Source: a virus
Direction: 5' to 3' (one strand)
Virus record (IMG/VR): IMGVR_UViG_3300027754_000045
Span: 62,001 to 126,000 of that record
DNA length: 64,000 nucleotides
The translations under genes were made by a program, and so were the position numbers. Numbering within the stretch: the first letter of the stretch is position 1; every line of letters starts with the position of its first letter. Below are positions 8,849-17,275 of the stretch, in pieces. Under the pieces are notes generated by a model. The model saw only the letters and a program-made list of their open reading frames with translations, was not told the DNA's origin and searched no databases.

Positions 8849-9685
8849 ATGCTTCTTATTGACAATAATCAAATAATTTTAGCAAACATATTTCAGGCTG
8901 CTAAAGACACAGATAACTTTAACGAAGATTATATTCGTCATACTGTGCTTAATTCGTATCGTAAATACCGAATGATGTTTCGTGAATACGGCGAGTTAGT
9001 TGTGTGTAATGACAGTTCTAATTATTGGAGGAAACAATGGTTTCCTCATTACAAGCAGAATCGTAAGAAGACACAAGATGCAGCACCAGACCAATGGAAA
9101 GAAGTGTATTCTATTCTAGATGTTATTCGAGACGAAATCAAAGAGATCTTCCCGTATCCTAACATTCGTATTCAGGGAGCAGAAGCAGACGACATTATCT
9201 TTGCCTTAACCAAGCGGTTTGCTCAACAAGAAAAGATTATGATTTTGTCTAACGATAAAGACTTTCAGCAACTTCAGATTTTTCCTAACGTAAAGCAATA
9301 CAGCACAAACAAAAAAGAACTTATGGAGTGTGCAGATCCTCGTGGTTATTTACTAGAACATATTATTAAAGGGGATTCCTCTGACGGTGTTCCTAACATG
9401 CTGTCTGATGATGACACCTTTATGAATGATGGTAAACGTCAGACCGTAATGACAGCCAAACGATTAGAAGCACTAAAGAAACAATCAGGAGAATCTTCTT
9501 TTTGTGAATTACCTAACTATATAAGGAATAAGATGATGATTGATTTGTCTTCTATTCCAATGGCATTAGAAGAGAGTATTTTAGATTCATACCAAGAACA
9601 ACAAGGAAAAGGTCGAGAAAAATTGTTTAATTATTTTATTGATCACAAGTTAAAGGAGCTCCTTCCAAGTATTGAGGAATTTTGA
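8849..9685 (+). CDS. rnh: RNase H (5'-3' exonuclease of the FEN family)
   Basis: Removes RNA primers from lagging-strand fragments. The 278-residue protein (T4: 305) shows an N-terminal L-L-I-D-N-N acidic site, Y-K-Q-N-R-K-K near 66, G-A-E-A-D-D-I-I near 108 and S-N-D-K-D-F-Q-Q-L near 137, followed by G-D-S-S-D-G-V-P-N, the helix-hairpin-helix entry with its metal-binding aspartates. This is the classical FEN/T4 RNase H order. A strong promoter lies directly on the start codon. Confidence 0.93.
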   Translation: MLLIDNNQIILANIFQAAKDTDNFNEDYIRHTVLNSYRKYRMMFREYGELVVCNDSSNYWRKQWFPHYKQNRKKTQDAAPDQWKEVYSILDVIRDEIKEIFPYPNIRIQGAEADDIIFALTKRFAQQEKIMILSNDKDFQQLQIFPNVKQYSTNKKELMECADPRGYLLEHIIKGDSSDGVPNMLSDDDTFMNDGKRQTVMTAKRLEALKKQSGESSFCELPNYIRNKMMIDLSSIPMALEESILDSYQEQQGKGREKLFNYFIDHKLKELLPSIEEF

Positions 9686-9865
9686 ATGGCAAACGAACAA
9701 GAACCAGAATCGGAGTATGAAAAATTCAAACGCTTGCAGAAGGAACAAAAGAAAGCGAAGAAAACCAAACATCGTCCAGACGCAAGAAAGTGGCTGAACG
9801 ATTTACGACATGGACACAATAGTGATGATGAAGATTACCAAAGTTTTGAAAGATTTAACAAGTAA
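9686..9865 (+). CDS. Small charged protein after rnh
   Basis: A 59-residue highly charged protein, too short for routine gene calls. It starts directly after the rnh stop (TGAATG) and ends 14 bases before gene 45. Lysine-rich in the middle (K-E-Q-K-K-A-K-K-T-K-H-R), with P-D-A-R-K-W-L-N-D-L and an acidic end. In T4, small transcription genes (dsbA and gene 33) follow rnh, so a role in late transcription is possible, but there is no clear sequence match to gp33. Confidence 0.65.
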   Translation: MANEQEPESEYEKFKRLQKEQKKAKKTKHRPDARKWLNDLRHGHNSDDEDYQSFERFNK

Positions 9866-9879
9866 AGGATGACTATATT

Positions 9880-10566
9880 ATGACAAGTACAACAACCAGT
9901 ATTTCTAAGCAGACGTTTAACATTTTAAAGAATTTCAGCAGTATTAACTCTAACTTGTTTGTGAAGGCGGGAAATAAAATTTCCACTATTTCACCAAGCA
10001 AGAATGTGATGGCAGAAGCCATCGTAGAGGAAACATTTGATTCCCAGTTTGGTCTCTGGGATCTGAACAAGTTTCTTGGTATTGTTTCTCTTCTCGAAGA
10101 TCCTGAATTTATGTTTGAAGAGAAATGTGTGGTAGTAACAGGAGTTAATGGTTCCTCGGTAAAGTATTACTTTGCGGATCCAGCACTTCTGACGTATCCA
10201 ACCAAGCAAGTGAAGACTCCAGCCGTCGCCATTACCTTTGATCTGATGGCGGATCAATTCCGTGAACTTCAACGATCAGGTGCTGCTCTTCAACTTTCCG
10301 ATCTCTGCATTATCTCTAAGGGCAGTGAAGTATTAGCAGTAGTCAAGGATCTAAAGGATCCTACCACTAATGTGTTCACCTTGCCAGTAGGCAGCAATCC
10401 AGAAGAAGCAACTTTCTCGTTCAACTTTAAGTTAGATAATCTGAAGTTGTTTGAAGGAGACTATAGCGTGGAAATTAGCAAGACTGTGATCTCGCAATTC
10501 ACGCATAAGAACCTGGATCTAAAGTATTGGATTGCCATGGAAAACACCAGCACATACAGCGAGTAA
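9880..10566 (+). CDS. 45: Sliding clamp gp45
   Basis: The trimeric DNA clamp that gives the polymerase processivity and, in T4, activates late transcription. At 228 residues it has the same length as T4 gp45. Matching segments include L-K-N-F-(A/S)-(T/S)-I-N-S at the N-terminus, D-L-N-x-F-L-G-I-(L/V)-S-L, A-D-P-(S/A) and a C-terminal P/E-G-(N/D)-Y strand. AAGGATG before the ATG serves as ribosome site. Confidence 0.93.
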   Translation: MTSTTTSISKQTFNILKNFSSINSNLFVKAGNKISTISPSKNVMAEAIVEETFDSQFGLWDLNKFLGIVSLLEDPEFMFEEKCVVVTGVNGSSVKYYFADPALLTYPTKQVKTPAVAITFDLMADQFRELQRSGAALQLSDLCIISKGSEVLAVVKDLKDPTTNVFTLPVGSNPEEATFSFNFKLDNLKLFEGDYSVEISKTVISQFTHKNLDLKYWIAMENTSTYSE

Positions 10567-10569
10567 TAG

Positions 10570-11532
10570 ATGACAATAACCGCAAATAATGCGATTGGTT
10601 TGTTGGTCGAGAAGTATAGACCACAAACCATTCGGGACTGTGTACTTCCTGCAAATATTAAAAAGATTTTTCAGGATATAGTAAACTCAAAGGATTGTCC
10701 TAATCTTATGCTATCAGGCAAGCCAGGTCTAGGTAAAACTAGCGTGGCTAAAGCCCTTTGCAACGAACTAGGAGCAGACTTTATTATTATCAATTGTTCT
10801 GAAGATGGAAACATTGATACTCTGCGAACAAAGATTCGTCAGTTTGCAAGCACGGTATCTCTGTCAGAAGACGCAAACCAGAAGATTGTTATTCTGGATG
10901 AGTTTGATTATTCTAATGTGAACAGTATTCAGCCTGCCCTTCGTGGAGCCATTGAAGAGTTCTCTAAGACTTGTCGGTTTATTATTACCTGCAACTACAA
11001 GAATCGTATCATTGAGCCTATTCATTCTCGTTGCACAGGTATCGACTTTAACTTTGCACACAAAGACCGACCAGAACTAGCCAAGCAGTTTCTAGAACGA
11101 TGTCAGGGTATTCTGGAAGCAGAAGAGATTACCTACGATGTAAAGATTCTATCTAAAGTCATTGTAAAATTCTTTCCAGATTTTCGTCGTGTTCTGAACG
11201 AACTTCAACGATACTCTGCGGCAGGAACCATTGATGTAGGTATTCTGAGCACGGCAGGGGAATTAGATGTGAAGCAACTGATGGGGTTCATGAAAGAGAA
11301 GAACTTCAACGAGGTCAGAAAATGGGTGGCAAACAATACGAACCATGTTCCACAGGATCTGTTCAGGAAGGTCTACGATAGCCTATACGACTTCCTAGAG
11401 CCTTCCACCATACCACAGGCGGTTTTGATCATTGCAGAGTATCAATACAAGGCTAGTTTTGTGAGCGATCAGGAGATCAATATGTGTGCTTTTATGGTGG
11501 AAGTCATGATGACTTGTGGGTTCAAGAAGTAA
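10570..11532 (+). CDS. 44: Clamp loader large subunit gp44
   Basis: An AAA+ ATPase that opens and loads gp45 together with gp62. In 320 residues (T4: 319) it has W/Y-x-x-K-Y-R-P near residue 15, Walker A S-G-K-P-G-L-G-K-T-S (49-58), Walker B I-L-D-E-F-D (108-113), an S-R-C-T/x motif with the arginine finger near residue 156, and the lid domain. Its stop overlaps the gene 62 start as TAATG. Confidence 0.95.
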   Translation: MTITANNAIGLLVEKYRPQTIRDCVLPANIKKIFQDIVNSKDCPNLMLSGKPGLGKTSVAKALCNELGADFIIINCSEDGNIDTLRTKIRQFASTVSLSEDANQKIVILDEFDYSNVNSIQPALRGAIEEFSKTCRFIITCNYKNRIIEPIHSRCTGIDFNFAHKDRPELAKQFLERCQGILEAEEITYDVKILSKVIVKFFPDFRRVLNELQRYSAAGTIDVGILSTAGELDVKQLMGFMKEKNFNEVRKWVANNTNHVPQDLFRKVYDSLYDFLEPSTIPQAVLIIAEYQYKASFVSDQEINMCAFMVEVMMTCGFKK

Positions 11533-11915
11533 TGGATCCATTCGTTTTCCTCAATTCTATAAACCAATCCAAGGTTCCCCTGATGGACGAGGATCATCTA
11601 TGCGAAAAAGAGTATGTTCCGTACATGACTAATCGTGGATTATCCTACTTCTCAGACACCATTTTCTACGCAAATACCATGAACCGTCACGGTAATATTG
11701 ATAAGAAGCTTCAGTTTGATTATCTTCGTATTTCGGTTCGTCCACGAAAGCGGTTTAGTAAGTGGCTAAAGCCTGAACAAGATGATCGTATTGATGCCCT
11801 AAAAGCATTGTACGGGTATTCGGATACCAGAGCCAGAGAAGTGGTGGATTTGCTGTCCGAAGAGGATTGGAAACAGATTCGTAGCCTTTTGGATCAGGGT
11901 GGAGCCAAACTTTAA
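11532..11915 (+). CDS. 62: Clamp loader small subunit gp62
   Basis: Non-ATPase subunit of the clamp loader. Start at 11532 is set by the TAATG overlap with gene 44. The 127-residue product is shorter than T4 gp62 (187) but keeps the conserved core F-D/N-Y-L ... P-R-K/G-K-R-F/Y-x-K-W and the following helix. The missing length is mostly N-terminal. Confidence 0.85.
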   Translation: MDPFVFLNSINQSKVPLMDEDHLCEKEYVPYMTNRGLSYFSDTIFYANTMNRHGNIDKKLQFDYLRISVRPRKRFSKWLKPEQDDRIDALKALYGYSDTRAREVVDLLSEEDWKQIRSLLDQGGAKL

Positions 11916-11919
11916 TTTA

Positions 11920-11927
11920 TATAAATA
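11920..11927 (+). promoter_or_regulatory. TATAAATA element before regA
   Basis: An exact late-promoter octamer in the 56-base gap between gene 62 and regA. Predicted start is near 11933, giving a leader of about 40 bases to the regA ATG. A seven-codon ORF begins at 11931. Confidence 0.6.
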
Positions 11928-11971
11928 CTTATGTTATTGTATGAATTAATTTAACGTAAAGCGAATTTGAT

Positions 11972-12382
11972 ATGGAAACTGATGATAATGATATATTTGA
12001 TGGGCTAGGTGTGGAAATTACACTCAAAAGCAAAGACGATTTTCTTAAGGTTCGAGAAACCTTGACTCGTATGGGCGTTTCCTCTAAAAAAGAAAAGAAA
12101 TTATTTCAAAGTTGCCATATTCTACACAAGCGTGGCAGATATGCTATCATGCACTTTAAAGAATTATTAGATCTGGATGGTCTGGAAACAGATATATCAG
12201 ATTCAGATATTGGTCGTAGAAATCTTATAGTGAAGCTTTTAGTGGAATGGGGACTAGTAATCGCTGTAGATCCAGACGAATACAAAGAACCTCAACTTAC
12301 TCTGGCTCAATTAAAGATTATTCCTCACAAGGAAAAAAAAGATTGGGAGTTGTGTGTGAAGTATCATATAGGAAATGGATAA
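11972..12382 (+). CDS. regA: RegA translational repressor
   Basis: RegA binds start regions of early phage mRNAs and blocks their translation, including its own in T4. Residues 14 onward (V-E-I-T-L-K ... D-F-L-K-V-R-E-T-L-T-R-M-G) match T4 RegA from its second residue, and S-C-H-I-L-H/Q-K and the H-F-K-E-(L/M)-L core are intact. The first 13 residues are an acidic extension absent from T4; an in-frame GTG at 12011 would give a T4-length protein. In T4 gene 43 follows directly; here it is 30 kb away. Confidence 0.92.
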   Translation: METDDNDIFDGLGVEITLKSKDDFLKVRETLTRMGVSSKKEKKLFQSCHILHKRGRYAIMHFKELLDLDGLETDISDSDIGRRNLIVKLLVEWGLVIAVDPDEYKEPQLTLAQLKIIPHKEKKDWELCVKYHIGNG

Positions 12383-12384
12383 TT

Positions 12385-13023
12385 ATGCAAACACAAGTGA
12401 TTAGTTTTTATAGTGATTTAGAAGGATCGACATATTACAGCGATCATGCAAAGCGGTTAAAAGAAGAGTTGGCACACTTTAGAGTGCCAGCCGATATACG
12501 AGAAAAGCCGTCTCTAGGATCATATCAAAAGAATTGTTTGAGCAAACCTCAATTTATCTACCAAATGCTAGTAGAAAAACAAGAGCCAGTAGTATGGCTA
12601 GACATTGATTCTTATATTCGAAAAACACCAGATATATTTGATCTGTTTACTGGAACAACCGATGTTGCCGTTTCTTGCTCAACAACCAAACTTCATGCAG
12701 CAAAAGCATCTCCAATATATTTGGCATTCAATAGCAAAGTATTAGATTTTCTTCAGCATTGGATGTTTATGGCTCGTCAAATAGAAGCTGGAGGACAATG
12801 GTTTGATCATGAAGCACTAATTGGTATTCTTCAAAAATTTCATGGACAGGAAAACTTTCATATGAAATTTATTGGTCCAGAGTATTGTGTTTGGCCTGGA
12901 GATGAAAACGAAAATACGATAATTCTTATGGGATTAGCGGATGTGGAATCAAAGAAACAATCTTTACGTGAATTAGGATATAATGAGGAACTTATAGCAT
13001 GGCAGAGTCCAGGAACAAAGTAA
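12385..13023 (+). CDS. Glycosyltransferase-like protein (GT-A fold)
   Basis: First gene of the accessory carbohydrate block, 212 residues. A W-L-D-I-D-S motif near residue 71 is the D-x-D metal-sugar site expected of GT-A nucleotide-sugar transferases, followed by a Y-L-A-F-N acceptor-like segment and F-D-H-E-A-L near residue 145. The sugar and acceptor cannot be told. Start is the ATG at 12385, two bases after the regA stop; an upstream in-frame ATG lies within regA. It overlaps the next gene by 25 bases. Confidence 0.65.
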   Translation: MQTQVISFYSDLEGSTYYSDHAKRLKEELAHFRVPADIREKPSLGSYQKNCLSKPQFIYQMLVEKQEPVVWLDIDSYIRKTPDIFDLFTGTTDVAVSCSTTKLHAAKASPIYLAFNSKVLDFLQHWMFMARQIEAGGQWFDHEALIGILQKFHGQENFHMKFIGPEYCVWPGDENENTIILMGLADVESKKQSLRELGYNEELIAWQSPGTK

Positions 13024-13862
13024 GAGGCATAGGATTACCGTTTGACCCACAATACTCGTCTTGCTCTAATATAAAACCAAAAGATTTTGATTGGGTTATT
13101 ACAGCAGGCGACTGGAATGTGCATATAGACCAAGGTTTATTAATGCAACCAGATAGTACCCCAAAAGAAAAACGGTTTGGGTGGGTATGCGAATCCAAGT
13201 ATATTGTTCCAGATGTATATTGGCTTTTGACCCATAAACACAAAGAGATGTTTGAAGAATATTATACAAAAATATTCACATGCGATCAAGAATTATTGAA
13301 GTTAGATGAACGATTTGTTTATTGCCCAAACGGAAGTAATTATCCTTGGGTTCCTAAAAACAAATGGGAAGTATACACAAAAACTAAGTTATGTTCTATG
13401 TTTTGTTCTCCCAAACTAATGACCGAAGGGCATGTTTATCGACATCAAATTGCTAGACTAGCTCTACATACTGGGTTTGATGTATTTGGTGGAGCACACG
13501 GAACACCAAGAACCGTAATAGATCCTCAAAATCCATGGAACACTAAAATTGATGGGGTAAAAGATTACAGATTTAGTATTGTTATGGAGAATGGAGTTTA
13601 TGATTCTTACTGGACAGAAAAAGTCACAGATTGTTTTGCTACAGGAACTATACCAATTTACTGGGGAACAAAGAAATTACTTGACTTTTTCAAATCTGAT
13701 GGTATAATACTACTAGAAATTGGAAAAGAACAAGAAATTATGGAATCATTAACTACTGAATTATACGAATCTAAATTAAAAGCAGTAAATGCTAATTTAG
13801 AATTAGTTAAAGATATGAAACTTGCTGATGATATTTTATGGAATCATATTCATGAAAGTTGA
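12999..13862 (+). CDS. GT10 fucosyltransferase-like glycosyltransferase
   Basis: A 287-residue protein whose residues from about 188 to 222 (Y-R-F-S-I-V-M-E-N-G ... Y-W-T-E-K-V-T-D-C-F-A-T-G-T-I-P-I-Y-W-G) carry the C-terminal signature of family 10 alpha-1,3-fucosyltransferases, which bind GDP-fucose. An H-G-T-P segment precedes it. Members act on LPS or glycoprotein glycans in bacteria. GAGGA before the ATG is a good ribosome site. A promoter-like sequence lies within its 3' part. Confidence 0.8.
   Translation: MAESRNKVRGIGLPFDPQYSSCSNIKPKDFDWVITAGDWNVHIDQGLLMQPDSTPKEKRFGWVCESKYIVPDVYWLLTHKHKEMFEEYYTKIFTCDQELLKLDERFVYCPNGSNYPWVPKNKWEVYTKTKLCSMFCSPKLMTEGHVYRHQIARLALHTGFDVFGGAHGTPRTVIDPQNPWNTKIDGVKDYRFSIVMENGVYDSYWTEKVTDCFATGTIPIYWGTKKLLDFFKSDGIILLEIGKEQEIMESLTTELYESKLKAVNANLELVKDMKLADDILWNHIHES
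13681..13708 (+). promoter_or_regulatory. Sigma-70-type promoter inside the GT10 gene
   Basis: TTGACT, 16 bases, perfect TATAAT; predicted start near 13715, about 140 bases before the next gene. Spacing and boxes are identical to the rnh promoter, which argues against chance. It could drive the AT-rich part of the sugar block separately from regA. Confidence 0.6.
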
Positions 13863-14211
13863 AGTATCAAATGGAGAACTTGTAGATAAATATACTATTT
13901 TATTAATTAAATCAAATAAAATATTAGATTTAATAAAACAAAAAAATATACAATTAGAATTAAAAGAAATAGCTCCACTAATAGAATCTTTAAATTTATC
14001 AAAAACTATTATTGATGAATTATTAGAAACGAATAATATATTATGGGAAATTGAAGAAGTTATTCGTGTAAAAGAAAAAAAACAAGAATTTGATGTGGAA
14101 TTTATTGAATTAGCAAGAAACGTATATAAGACAAATACAATCAGATTTAATCAAAAAACTAAAATTAACATATTAACAGAATCTAAAATAATTGAAGAAA
14201 AATCACATTGA
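13852..14211 (+). CDS. DUF6165-like small helical protein
   Basis: A 119-residue, largely helical protein starting K-V-E-V-S-N-G-E-L-V-D-K-Y-T-I-L-L-I-K, a start typical of the small DUF6165 family found beside glycan genes. Function is unknown. The ATG at 13852 overlaps the GT10 stop by 11 bases. Codons are extremely AT-rich (AAA, ATA, TTA), a change from the genes before. Confidence 0.65.
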   Translation: MKVEVSNGELVDKYTILLIKSNKILDLIKQKNIQLELKEIAPLIESLNLSKTIIDELLETNNILWEIEEVIRVKEKKQEFDVEFIELARNVYKTNTIRFNQKTKINILTESKIIEEKSH

Positions 14212-14951
14212 CAAAATACATTTTAATAGATCAGCCAGCAGGATTAGGTGATATATTTTTTTTACAAAAAGCAGTAAAAAATTTAATAGATTTGGGAAAT
14301 ACAGCTATTTGGCCAGTAATATCCAATTTTAGTTATATCAAAGATTATATACAATATGAAAATTTAATTTTTGTTAATAAAGAAGAAAATTTTTCTTATA
14401 AAGAAATATTTACGGAATGTGAAATTAAACATATACAAAAACCTTTGCTTATAGAAAATTTAAAAGAATCATTAATTTATATTCCATTTATTAGAGCAGA
14501 ATCTCCCCATATGCATGGGATGAAATGTAAATATCCATTAGTACAAAATTCAAGTGATAATTGGCAAAATTATTTTAAATTTGAACGAAATATTAAAAGA
14601 GAATTAGAATTAAAAGAAAAATATAATATTCAAAATGGAGAAGAATTTATTTTTGTAAATGATTTATTTGCTTCTCCACCAGATATGCTAAGAAGAAATA
14701 TAGATATAAAAACAAACAAAAAAATAATATACAATGACGGAGAACCTTGTCATATTTTTGATTATTGTTGGTTATTTGAAAATGCTTCTGAAATTCATAC
14801 AATAGAATCTGCTTTTTGTTATCTAGCTGAAGTGTTAGATACTAATGCAAAACTTTTTATGTATTCCAGAATAATTAATGGACGACCCCAACATAATAAT
14901 TTTGATTATATAGATCACGTTTACAAAAAGAATTGGTTTAAAATACTATGA
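14208..14951 (+). CDS. Putative GT9-like (heptosyltransferase-type) glycosyltransferase
   Basis: A 247-residue protein beginning with Y-I-L-I-D-Q-P-A-G-L-G-D-I-F-F-L-Q, like the start of GT-B heptosyltransferases (GT9), and ending with an I-H-T-I-E-S-A-F-C-Y-L-A-E segment that resembles their C-terminal donor-site helix. It is shorter than typical GT9 enzymes (about 330). The only start in reach is TTG at 14208, overlapping the previous stop (TTGA). Next gene overlaps by ATGA. Confidence 0.55.
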   Translation: MTKYILIDQPAGLGDIFFLQKAVKNLIDLGNTAIWPVISNFSYIKDYIQYENLIFVNKEENFSYKEIFTECEIKHIQKPLLIENLKESLIYIPFIRAESPHMHGMKCKYPLVQNSSDNWQNYFKFERNIKRELELKEKYNIQNGEEFIFVNDLFASPPDMLRRNIDIKTNKKIIYNDGEPCHIFDYCWLFENASEIHTIESAFCYLAEVLDTNAKLFMYSRIINGRPQHNNFDYIDHVYKKNWFKIL

Positions 14952-15652
14952 TAAAGTTTAATGACATTACTCTTATTGGTATTGACGGTACTGGAAATGA
15001 TTTTAATATATTAAAATCATTAAAATACAGTAAACAAATATTTCCAAATGCAAAGATTAAATTTTTAACATCTGGTGAACACAAACAAATTGACGAAACA
15101 ATAGAACATATAAAAATTAAAAATTTGAATTATCATGATTTTAGTAAATTTTGTTTAACAGAATGGCACGAACATATTGATACTAAATTTAGTATTAATT
15201 GTCATAATGATGGTTTTGCTGTGAATATACATGCATGGACTGATGAATTTTTAAATTATGATTATATTGGAGCTCCTTGGCCAAGACATAATTTAGAACA
15301 AAGTTCTCAAAGGTGGGAATTAGTCAAAACTGCATATAACAATTCAAATAAATTGTATTGTATTGGAAATGGTGGATTTTCTTTAAGAACAAAAAAATTA
15401 ATGCAGGCAGTAAGTAAATTATATGTAGATGAATATTACGGTATACCAGAAGATTTGGTAATTTGCGTTATATTACGAAAACAATTAGAGGAACAAGGAT
15501 TTAAATTTCCTAATAGTATAGAATTTGCTGGTAAATTTTCTTGCGAAGCACAATTTGTTGATGAATATATATTATCATCGGATAATAGTTTGGGTTTTCA
15601 TTGTGGAGGAACTCATCCTCAAAAAGTAAAATTATTGGAGTCTATATTATGA
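14948..15652 (+). CDS. DUF5672 glycosyltransferase-like protein (copy 1)
   Basis: 234 residues with the DUF5672 hallmarks: an early L-I-G-I-D-G-T-G segment, N-Y-D-Y-I-G-A-P-W near residue 98, the G-N-G-G-F-S-L-R-T-K loop, P-E-D-L-V-I-C, and a closing G-F-H-C-G. The family is thought to be glycosyltransferases of GT-A type. A second member lies at 19213-19941 in the same block. ATGA overlaps on both sides. Confidence 0.8.
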   Translation: MIKFNDITLIGIDGTGNDFNILKSLKYSKQIFPNAKIKFLTSGEHKQIDETIEHIKIKNLNYHDFSKFCLTEWHEHIDTKFSINCHNDGFAVNIHAWTDEFLNYDYIGAPWPRHNLEQSSQRWELVKTAYNNSNKLYCIGNGGFSLRTKKLMQAVSKLYVDEYYGIPEDLVICVILRKQLEEQGFKFPNSIEFAGKFSCEAQFVDEYILSSDNSLGFHCGGTHPQKVKLLESIL

Positions 15653-16644
15653 ATGTTTTAATTACAGGTGTTGCTGGTCTATTGGGTTCTCGTCTTGCTG
15701 ACTGGCTAATAGAAAACAATAAAGCAACTGTTTACGGTATTGATGATCTTTCGGGGGGGTTTATTGAAAATATAAACCCAAAGATAAACTTTTATAAAAT
15801 TAATCTGGTAACCAATAGTGAAAAATTAGAATATATTTTTAAAGAACATAATTTTGATTATATATTTCATTTTGCTGCATATGCTGCAGAAGGTCTAAGT
15901 CCATTTATTCGACAATATAATTACGAAAATAATCTTATTGCAACAACAAAATTAATTAATCTTAGTATTAAATATAATATAAAAAGATTTATATTCACCT
16001 CAACTATGGCAGTATATGGTAATGGAGAAGTTCCATTTAAAGAAACACAACAACAAGCACCTATAGATCCATATGGTATTGCAAAATATGCATGTGAAAT
16101 GGATCTTCGTGTGGCTGGCGAACAACATGGTCTTGATTGGTGTATTTTTAGACCGCATAATGTGTATGGGGCAAAACAGAATATATGGGATAAATATAGA
16201 AATGTTTTAGGTATTTGGATGTATCAACACCTTAATGGTATGCCGTTATCAATTTATGGTGATGGAGAACAAACTAGAGCATTTAGTTATATTGATGATT
16301 GTGTTCCTTATTTTTGGTTAGGTGCAATAGATGATCTTTCCTCAAAACAAATATTTAATATTGGTGGAGACGATCATATTTCTATAAACAATGCTTGTAA
16401 TTTATTATTAGATGTGATAGGATCTGGTAATAAAATTCACTTAGAGCAAAGGCACGAAGTGAAACATGCCTGGGCTACCCACGACAAGATTAAATCTATT
16501 TTGAATTTTAAATCAACTACTCCATTACAGGAGGGTCTTAGTAAAATGTGGGAATGGGCAAAAATACAACCATCCAGAGAAAGAATATTGTGGTCTAAGT
16601 ATGAATTGGAAAAAGGAATTTATAATTATTGGAGATTGAAATAA
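15649..16644 (+). CDS. NAD-dependent nucleotide-sugar epimerase/dehydratase
   Basis: An extended short-chain dehydrogenase of 331 residues. It has the Rossmann T-G-V-A-G-L-L-G-S (6-14), a T-S-T-M-A-V-Y-G active-site segment and the catalytic Y142-G-I-A-K146, then R-P-H-N-V-Y-G and Y-G-D-G-E-Q-T-R-A-F-S-Y-I-D, all typical of UDP-glucose 4-epimerase relatives. The exact substrate cannot be told. The start at 15649 overlaps the previous stop as ATGA. Confidence 0.88.
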   Translation: MNVLITGVAGLLGSRLADWLIENNKATVYGIDDLSGGFIENINPKINFYKINLVTNSEKLEYIFKEHNFDYIFHFAAYAAEGLSPFIRQYNYENNLIATTKLINLSIKYNIKRFIFTSTMAVYGNGEVPFKETQQQAPIDPYGIAKYACEMDLRVAGEQHGLDWCIFRPHNVYGAKQNIWDKYRNVLGIWMYQHLNGMPLSIYGDGEQTRAFSYIDDCVPYFWLGAIDDLSSKQIFNIGGDDHISINNACNLLLDVIGSGNKIHLEQRHEVKHAWATHDKIKSILNFKSTTPLQEGLSKMWEWAKIQPSRERILWSKYELEKGIYNYWRLK

Positions 16645-16645
16645 T

Positions 16646-17275
16646 ATGGCACAAGGTGTATACAAAATTACAGAAGAATTTGAAGAAAAAGTAGCAAAAT
16701 ACACAGGTTCTCCTTATGCCATTGCTCTTGATAATATGAGTAATGCTTTATTTCTTGCATTATATTACGAAAAGGTTCAAGGTTTAGAGATAACAATACC
16801 ATCAAGAACATATATGTCAGTTCCTTGTGAAATAATTCATGCTGGAGCAAAAGTAAAATTTGAACCAGTAGAAGGAACTAAAATTAAAGGTGCATATCAA
16901 CTTAAACCAACTAAAGTTTGGGATTGTGCTTTACGTTTTACTTCTAAGATGTATGTTCCTAATACACACATGTGTTTATCCTTTACTGGTCCGTATAAGC
17001 ATTTAAAATTAAGTAAGGGTGGAATGATACTTACAGATGACGAAAAGGCATATAATTGGTTTAAACGTGCCAGATTTAGTGGAAGAAACGAGACTTCTTA
17101 TCACGAAGACGCATTTGATATGCTTGGGTGGAACTTTTATATGATGCCAGAAATTGCTGCACGTGGTCTTCTTTTTATGACTCAATTTTATGATATCAAT
17201 GGAACACCAAAGGAAAATGAAGATATTGAATTAGGATATCCAGATTTGTCACAATACAAGATCTATACAAAATGA
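16646..17275 (+). CDS. Short DegT/DnrJ-type sugar aminotransferase
   Basis: PLP-dependent sugar aminotransferases of this family add an amino group to keto-sugars. The N-terminal half (T-G-S-P-Y-A-I-A-L-D-N ... S-N-A-L), the P-S-R-T-Y core and the S-F-T-G-P-Y-K-x-x-K-L-S-K-G-G loop around the PLP lysine are present. At 209 residues it is little more than half the usual 370-400; the C-terminal small domain is lacking, with no sign of a frameshifted remainder because the next gene overlaps by ATGA. It may be a remodelled or inactive form. Confidence 0.7.
   Translation: MAQGVYKITEEFEEKVAKYTGSPYAIALDNMSNALFLALYYEKVQGLEITIPSRTYMSVPCEIIHAGAKVKFEPVEGTKIKGAYQLKPTKVWDCALRFTSKMYVPNTHMCLSFTGPYKHLKLSKGGMILTDDEKAYNWFKRARFSGRNETSYHEDAFDMLGWNFYMMPEIAARGLLFMTQFYDINGTPKENEDIELGYPDLSQYKIYTK

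Noticed and set aside
11931-11954. A seven-codon ORF right after the TATAAATA before regA
   Set aside because: Too short to claim as a gene; noted only as a possible leader feature.
12247-12384. An N-terminal extension of the first glycosyltransferase from the ATG at 12247
   Set aside because: It would lie entirely within regA in another frame and adds a low-quality sequence; ATG 12385 follows the regA stop directly.
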